Below are positions 42,253-47,415 of a stretch of DNA of 47,415 bases, in pieces. The position numbers were made by a program, and so were the translations under genes. Position 1 is the first letter of the stretch. Each line of letters starts with the position of its first letter. The notes under the pieces were generated by a model. The model ran no database searches. It saw only the letters and a program-made list of their open reading frames with translations, and had not been told where the DNA came from. Source of the DNA: Prevotella sp. HJM029 (GTDB taxonomy: Bacteria > Bacteroidota > Bacteroidia > Bacteroidales > Bacteroidaceae); assembly GCF_000599605.1 (NCBI RefSeq), contig NZ_KK082668.1, positions 288,755 to 336,169 on the forward strand, in the 5' to 3' direction.

Positions 42253-45200
42253 CTATTTGATGATGTTGACGATGTGACCTAAGCGGTCAACTTCCATTTT
42301 CCAGCAAATTGGCTTAATCATTTCTCCAGTCAAAGCTCTTTCCATCTTGTTTAAAGCCTCGAACTCAACCTTGTCATAAATCGTCTTTGCCACACGATGA
42401 GGTAGGAAGAGACATCGGTTCATTGTTGCACTTACCATCTTATAAATTCTATTTTTGTCTAAACTACATGCTTTAGAAAGTAGTTCATCCGCGGTGGGTA
42501 CATACACCAAGTCGTTGGGTGAGAGATAAAATTTCAATGCAACCCCCTTTTCACTCTTCTCTGGAACAGGAGTAAGTCCCTGCTTCAATCGTTCTACAAC
42601 CTCTCTTAGTGCAATAGTGTCATAGGTTCTATTGCCCTCTTCATCTTCATAGATAGCAAAGTAAAGGTTTGTACCTTCTTCTGCTATTACATATTGAAAG
42701 GCTTTATTTCCCGTTTGTCCTATAGGGAACTTCTTTCCCATTGGCTTTGCAATCCTTACCTTTAGGATGGGCTGATGCTGCTTGCCCTCATTATAAATCG
42801 CTATGTTTTGATTCATTTCGGCAATTCCTTCGGGTGTAAAAGCGATGGCAGGGTCGCCACCTTTTGCTTGAAGATAGTTCAACAGAATCTTCTGAATGCC
42901 TGTGTCGGTGATTGTGGCAATGCGCTTTGCATCAAATGAAGTGTCTAATGGTTTCCGCGTTGCTGCCAGCTTTTCTTTATCATCACTATACTGCCAAACT
43001 TCAACTTTATCAACCGCTTGCTTATTTAAGCGGTAATTAATGCTTTTAAAATGTGCCAGCAATTGCTTGGTGTTGAAGTGCTTTTTCTGTAAGTCTTGAA
43101 TATAATGGCGGAGCGTCTTATCACAAATCGTAGGAATATTCTCTAACGCATCTTTCAACTTAACGACAGCTTTGCGCCGCAAGTTGACATGACCATAGGC
43201 TGTGCCTTGGTGCATAGGCTTTCGAATAGCCCACATCGCTTCTCCCTTTTGTTCGTCAACGACTTTCTTTCCGTTGGCATTATACCGTTCATAATAATTG
43301 GTGGCTTTATTGATCACACGAACATAGTTTTTGAAACTCACCACAATGTTATCTAAAGCCTTGTAGGCATCCTGCGTAAAGGTTTCCCAAGGTTTGCGGA
43401 TAATGCGATTTTTAATGCAAAGTTGTTTTCGCGCATTTTCTTGCTTCGTGGGGTCATTAGCTTCTTTGTTGTTCAAATAGTTAATGATATTGCGTGAGGC
43501 ACAGGCAATCACCAATGCATCCATAGCATGGTGTCGGTGGTCGATGCGCTTCTTTTGATAGCCACGTTGCAGCTCAAGTGGAACCGAAGTTTGGAACACC
43601 CGTTTCCCTTCTTTGTTCTCCCATTGGCCAAAGTCAGTGGTGTTGGTGAGTGCATTCAAGCGTTCAAAACGCGGATAAACAATATTGTTCCAAACATCAT
43701 TTAAACCCCAATCCTTCTTGAGTTTGTCGGTAATGCCTCCCGAACACGGAATAACAAATTTGGAAGTGGTCTCTTCTTCGCCTTCAATGCGCACAATATT
43801 AGAAAGCAAAGTCATCACCACCCTGCTGATATAGCGGCTGTCATTCAGTTGTCGGTTGACAAATTCCTGAGGAATATCCTCCATCAGTAGCTTCTCTTTC
43901 TTCGATGTGTTATTCGCATACAATTCTGTTACCAAGGCTTTGTATTCAGCTTCGCTCAAGATAGTAACATCACCTAAAGTCGTACAATGTATTACATCGC
44001 CACCACGTTTCTTAATAAATTCATAGGCTAACATGCTGCCTTTCTCTCTATTTACTTCTGCTTCACAGATAACTTTGTTGGAGAACGAGTCGTCAAAATA
44101 GCGTTTTTTAGGAATGATATGCTCAATCTGATAGGCTGAAGTGAAAAGTTTTGAAAGTGCAATCGGTTTCCCCGTATATGGCGAACGATATTTTTGTTCG
44201 AGCCACAATCGATACCTTTTCAACTCACTTGCGGAGGGTTGTGCCATTTTTGAAATCTTCGTGATCTCGGTAAATGCTGCGTCTTCCTTCGATAATGTTT
44301 GCAAAGCGCCTTCCTCATAAATGCGTAAGATTTCTTGTTGCATCGGTGAATGGGGGCGAACGTCCTTTATATCAGCATTGTTTTTCAATTCCATCAACAG
44401 ACTCTTGATGCGGAGATTCGTGTTCTCATTGCGCAGCACCTTCTCTGTGAGATGTGCACGTTGTTCGGCCGTCTTTTTCATTTCTCGGCCTAATTCTACA
44501 TGGATTTCATCAATATGTCCCGCTTCTTTCCAAATGTCATATACCGTACGGAGGGTTTCAAGGATGCATTGTTCCACGATAGGGTTGCGTAAGGAATATT
44601 GTTTAAACTTATGAATATAATCTAAAAGCTGTTCGGGTGTTTCCCAACGCTGTATGTCTGTAGCTTCAGAACGGCGTCCATATACCACATAACACGCCAA
44701 CCATTCGGGCAGTCCTTGAAAGTCTGACACCTGTTGACAAGACGAAATAAACACGCCTATCTTCTTTTTGAGTTTCTCATCAATGGTACCTTGCAAGATA
44801 TTAGCAATCCTCTCTTTTGTAGAAGGACAGAGGTCTGCCTCGTTCCATAAACTTCCTCTCCGCATAACGGGCAGCAGTTTTTTGATGGCTTTCTCTGAAT
44901 AGGCACCATATTCTTTCTCGAAGGGCTTAATTTTTAAGAATGATTCAACGAAAGCATCGTCATCTTTTAACTTGCGCAATGCACGCTCTGTTTCGTCTTT
45001 AGAGTCGACAGAATAGAGCAAGTGCCACAATCGATAAGCCAAATCTCGATCATTTAACCAGTTATGTTCTATGCCAGCTCTGTCGAGTGCAAAGAGAAGT
45101 TCGTGGCGTGTTGCATTACAAGGATATTTCTTTTCTTTGTCTTCGATGTAGTTCCAGCGAATAGGAAACACCTTTTCACCACCTATCGTTACCTTTTTCA

Positions 45201-46704
45201 ACTTGAAAAAGTCCTTCAACAGCGTCTCTTGATTGATTTCCTTCCTATCGTTCAAATAGGTAAACAAGCGAACATAGTCTTCTTGATGAGGCAGATACTC
45301 GGCTGTTACGTTGCGATCATCGGCTCGATTGCGTAGGCGTAAGTTGGCTATAAACTGCCACAAACGGAATTCTTGGTAGTAGGGGTTGGACTTTGCTATA
45401 CATTTAATGCCTTGCCGTTTCATTTCTCCTGTTTCCTTGTCCACATAGGAATAGGCCTCATAGGGGCACTCTGCAATCAGCGATTTCTTGCTCTTCAGCG
45501 GGCGTTGGTAGAAGATAAGATCCTCTATGAGCAAGTAAGGCATGTCCTTTTTCAACAGACTTTCACGATGAAGCGGGTTGTTTGGATATAACTCTTCGAC
45601 GCATGCTTTTAACATGTCCTTGCTGCGTAGTTCCTCATGGTGTTTGCTTTGCTCACGAAGAATGCCTGTTAATTCCTGTTTGTAATATTTACGCTCGATG
45701 GTATGGATGAATTTTCCGCGGATTTTATCAGAGGGTTCTTTTAAGAGGTGGTCATAGATAAAAGCGCCAACAGGCGTGCCCGATGCTTCTAATGAGTGCT
45801 CCGTTTGTTTCTTTCGCAGCCCCCAATCCTTCTCATCTGGTGAGCGGAAGGAATGTTTCACGTTGCCTTCTTTATCTTTTTTGGGTGTTGTTCCGTCTTT
45901 TTCATATTCGGTTGTCACAATGAAAGGCCTGACTTTACCCACCCAGTCGTTTAAGGGTATTTTACTTTGACGACGATATATCCAGCCATTCTCTAACTTT
46001 ACATTATACCAGGTGTTGTCACCTTTTCCTGCTTCATCGGCTTCAACGCCAACCACTTTCAACTCATGATATTCTTCATGTTTTGCGGCATTCTCTTCAT
46101 CCTCTTCGCCACGAAGTTGGTAATAGCCACGCTTTTGGTTGAAGTTGAGCAAAATCCATGCAAGCTCCTCTTTCTTGATGGGTTGCGTAAGTGCTTTCTT
46201 ACGCAGGTAATAAATCGTCCAATCAAGCGGCACCTTCTTGCCGTTAGCAACGAGTGCGGGCTGATATTTAGCGAAGTCTGCTATCATCTCATGGAAAGCA
46301 TCCATGAAAAGAAATTGCATTGTGCCGTCTCCTCGGCGTTCCCATGCCAATTTAGGTTCACCATGATTTAAAAATTTACCATAAGTAGTGGGCGTCTTCC
46401 TGTCCCATCCTATGGCCGAATCGTAGTGAGGAGGTAAGCAATGCAACGTGTGTAGCACGCGATGGAGGCGCTCGCGGCGTTGCAAAGTGCGCTCTCTAAG
46501 GCGTCGAATGCCTCGGAAGTTCGTTCGGATGGCGGTTTGGGACTCTGTTACTCCTTTGTCAAACTTGCCAAGAACATCTTGGCTCATGGGGATGATACGA
46601 CTGCCAAGTTGAATGTCTCTTAAATAATTCTCATTGTCATCAACGATGACTTTGGCCCAACCAATGCTGTTGGTTCCTAAATCTAAGCCAAGAATTGTTT
46701 TCAT
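42253..46704 (-). CDS. cas9: CRISPR effector nuclease Cas9 (type II-C)
   Basis: 1483 residues, long for II-C but in the range known for Bacteroidetes. Domains in order: RuvC-I with Asp8 (GLDLGTNSIGWAKV), an arginine-rich bridge helix (RGIRRLRERTLQRRERLHRVLHTL), recognition lobe, RuvC-II with Glu737 (IHVELGRE), HNH with His862 (IEHIIPKKRYFDDSFSNKV, then NREKGS), RuvC-III with Asp1062 (HHAMDALVIA), and the C-terminal PAM-interacting part. All catalytic residues are present, so both nuclease centres should work. It is the first gene of the cas operon; the tracrRNA lies divergently just upstream. Confidence 0.98.
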   Translation of the reverse strand: MKTILGLDLGTNSIGWAKVIVDDNENYLRDIQLGSRIIPMSQDVLGKFDKGVTESQTAIRTNFRGIRRLRERTLQRRERLHRVLHTLHCLPPHYDSAIGWDRKTPTTYGKFLNHGEPKLAWERRGDGTMQFLFMDAFHEMIADFAKYQPALVANGKKVPLDWTIYYLRKKALTQPIKKEELAWILLNFNQKRGYYQLRGEEDEENAAKHEEYHELKVVGVEADEAGKGDNTWYNVKLENGWIYRRQSKIPLNDWVGKVRPFIVTTEYEKDGTTPKKDKEGNVKHSFRSPDEKDWGLRKKQTEHSLEASGTPVGAFIYDHLLKEPSDKIRGKFIHTIERKYYKQELTGILREQSKHHEELRSKDMLKACVEELYPNNPLHRESLLKKDMPYLLIEDLIFYQRPLKSKKSLIAECPYEAYSYVDKETGEMKRQGIKCIAKSNPYYQEFRLWQFIANLRLRNRADDRNVTAEYLPHQEDYVRLFTYLNDRKEINQETLLKDFFKLKKVTIGGEKVFPIRWNYIEDKEKKYPCNATRHELLFALDRAGIEHNWLNDRDLAYRLWHLLYSVDSKDETERALRKLKDDDAFVESFLKIKPFEKEYGAYSEKAIKKLLPVMRRGSLWNEADLCPSTKERIANILQGTIDEKLKKKIGVFISSCQQVSDFQGLPEWLACYVVYGRRSEATDIQRWETPEQLLDYIHKFKQYSLRNPIVEQCILETLRTVYDIWKEAGHIDEIHVELGREMKKTAEQRAHLTEKVLRNENTNLRIKSLLMELKNNADIKDVRPHSPMQQEILRIYEEGALQTLSKEDAAFTEITKISKMAQPSASELKRYRLWLEQKYRSPYTGKPIALSKLFTSAYQIEHIIPKKRYFDDSFSNKVICEAEVNREKGSMLAYEFIKKRGGDVIHCTTLGDVTILSEAEYKALVTELYANNTSKKEKLLMEDIPQEFVNRQLNDSRYISRVVMTLLSNIVRIEGEEETTSKFVIPCSGGITDKLKKDWGLNDVWNNIVYPRFERLNALTNTTDFGQWENKEGKRVFQTSVPLELQRGYQKKRIDHRHHAMDALVIACASRNIINYLNNKEANDPTKQENARKQLCIKNRIIRKPWETFTQDAYKALDNIVVSFKNYVRVINKATNYYERYNANGKKVVDEQKGEAMWAIRKPMHQGTAYGHVNLRRKAVVKLKDALENIPTICDKTLRHYIQDLQKKHFNTKQLLAHFKSINYRLNKQAVDKVEVWQYSDDKEKLAATRKPLDTSFDAKRIATITDTGIQKILLNYLQAKGGDPAIAFTPEGIAEMNQNIAIYNEGKQHQPILKVRIAKPMGKKFPIGQTGNKAFQYVIAEEGTNLYFAIYEDEEGNRTYDTIALREVVERLKQGLTPVPEKSEKGVALKFYLSPNDLVYVPTADELLSKACSLDKNRIYKMVSATMNRCLFLPHRVAKTIYDKVEFEALNKMERALTGEMIKPICWKMEVDRLGHIVNIIK

Positions 46705-46721
46705 ATATTTTCTTTATTTTG

Positions 46722-46753
46722 TTTGGTTCTTTAGTAAAAAACTCCAATATTTG
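46722..46753 (+). promoter_or_regulatory. Promoter of the tracrRNA
   Basis: TTTG at 46722-46725 and AATATTTG at 46746-46753, 20 bp apart, match the Bacteroidetes pattern with one mismatch. Transcription would begin near 46759, just before the anti-repeat. Confidence 0.6.
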
Positions 46754-46759
46754 CACTCA

Positions 46760-46840
46760 GATATTATTTAAGCAAGTCACAATAAGGATTTTTCCGTTGT
46801 GAAAACAAACAGGGCGGGGCGACTCGTCCTTTTCTTTTTC
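46760..46840 (+). ncRNA. tracrRNA of the type II-C CRISPR system
   Basis: The anti-repeat (46761-46783, ATATTATTTAAGCAAGTCAC and on) is complementary to the first 22 bases of the repeat with one bulged A and two G-U pairs. It is followed by the nexus hairpin CACAA..AAGGATTTTTCCG..TTGTG (46778-46801), a linker GAAAACAAAC, and the terminator stem GGGCG/CGTCC with loop GGGCGACT ending in TTTTCTTTTT. This order and the CGGGGCGACTCG element match known II-C tracrRNAs. It lies upstream of and divergent from cas9. The ends are estimated from promoter and terminator. Confidence 0.9.
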
Positions 46841-46847
46841 GCTGTCT

Positions 46848-46879
46848 CAAAGGTAGTGTTTATCTGATAAAACAACAAC
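46848..46879 (-). promoter_or_regulatory. Probable promoter of the cas9-cas1-cas2 operon
   Basis: On the minus strand GTTG (46879-46876) and TACCTTTG (46855-46848) are 20 bp apart, the same -33 variant as in the CRISPR repeats. It lies 144 bp upstream of cas9. I saw no other full -7 element nearer to the gene. Confidence 0.5.
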
Positions 46880-47096
46880 TTTTTGGCTAACTTTTTTTGC
46901 TCAATAGTCGATTTAGGCTGTTTCTTGTGCCGGTGAGGGGCTTGAGATGCATGAAAGAGTAACTTCTTATGGGATGGATGTTTGCATAGTTTTGCTGCAA
47001 GAAGAAAGTGGAATGCTGATGTAATCAAGGGTATATTGCGGGATAATCTGCACCATATTACTTTATGATTTGCATGCTATTATCAAGAAATAATAT

Positions 47097-47415
47097 GAGA
47101 CCTCTGCAAAACCCCTCTTATAATTTGTCTTTCTTAAATATTTTTTGTACCTTTATTGTATGAAACAGAAGTTGCCCTCTCCCAGTTTTGTTGATATGTT
47201 CCTTGCGCAAAGAAAGGTCAAGCAGACATTCTTTTCACAAATAAATACAATCATTGATTGGGGACCTATTCGTGCTATAATAGAAGTGGCTTATACAAAA
47301 GGCTATAAGTCTACTGGCCGGCTCAGCTATGACAGCCTTGTTTTATTCAAGATTGAATTACTCCGCACCTGGTATGGTCTGAGTGACGGAGAAGTTGAAG
47401 ATCAGGTTAACGACC
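47097..47415 (+). mobile_element. Left end of an IS5-like insertion sequence (cut by window edge)
   Basis: The IS seems to begin near GAGACCTCTGCAAAACC at 47097, which looks like a terminal inverted repeat, 63 bp before the transposase start. The right end and any target duplication are outside the window, so the boundary is estimated. Confidence 0.6.
47160..47415 (+). CDS. IS5-family transposase, N-terminal part
   Basis: 85 residues are visible before the window ends. The segment TGRLSYDSLVLFKIELLRTWYGLSDGEVEDQVND matches the N-terminal DNA-binding domain (DUF772) of IS5/IS1182-type transposases. The DDE catalytic domain lies beyond the edge, so activity cannot be judged. Reading is open and the start ATG is the first in frame. 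Confidence 0.85.
   Translation, partial: MKQKLPSPSFVDMFLAQRKVKQTFFSQINTIIDWGPIRAIIEVAYTKGYKSTGRLSYDSLVLFKIELLRTWYGLSDGEVEDQVND

Noticed and set aside
46777-47028. 83-codon frame on the minus strand upstream of cas9
   Set aside because: It runs across the tracrRNA and the likely cas9 promoter; composition is Lys-rich and repetitive without a recognisable domain.

Overview
The window looks like chromosomal DNA from a member of the Bacteroidales, most likely a Prevotella-type organism. The evidence is a SusC/SusD polysaccharide-utilisation locus, promoters of the TTTG/TAnnTTTG type, few purine-rich ribosome binding sites, a long type II-C Cas9 with 47-nt CRISPR repeats, and a flexirubin/aryl-polyene-like cluster. 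The genus is an inference, since no rRNA is present.

Layout. 1-4489 (+): core metabolism: end of folP, the c-di-AMP synthase cdaA, pta-ackA (acetate/acetyl-phosphate) and a beta-carbonic anhydrase. 4561-6600 (-): a two-gene unit of a PatB/MalY-type aminotransferase and a DUF3737 beta-helix protein. 6601-7261 is a gene-free divergent region. 7262-28780 (+): about 20 tightly packed genes, many overlapping by a few bases, forming one polyene/fatty-acyl biosynthesis and export cluster: FabG, three ketosynthases (two with a second degenerate ketosynthase-like domain), two acyl carrier proteins, three hotdog proteins, a methyltransferase, four acyltransferase modules, a GT2-acyltransferase fusion, two CrtI-like oxidoreductases, LolA- and SMR-like proteins and an MMPL-acyltransferase-methyltransferase fusion. 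I see no aromatic ammonia lyase, aryl-CoA/ACP ligase or DarA/DarB here, so the head group is unexplained. 28991-30184 (-): a DUF6261-like gene. 30925-39002 (-): a five-gene PUL (SusC, SusD, GH18 ENGase-like, two DUF1735 surface lipoproteins), closed by a clear terminator and resembling loci that process N-glycans.

39424-46840: a type II-C CRISPR-Cas system. cas9-cas1-cas2 run leftward and an 8-repeat array reads rightward toward them, with a strong hairpin terminator between. A tracrRNA lies divergently upstream of cas9. The most interesting signals are here. Every repeat carries a Bacteroidetes-type promoter (GTTG-N19-TATCTTTG), which suggests that each spacer is transcribed from its own promoter. 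Two decayed repeats, exactly one 77-nt unit apart, lie about 0.6 kb upstream of the array. The better preserved one sits at the promoter position of a small membrane-protein gene. The predicted cas9 leader RNA is antisense to the whole tracrRNA. 47097-47415 is the left end of an IS5-like insertion sequence cut by the window edge.
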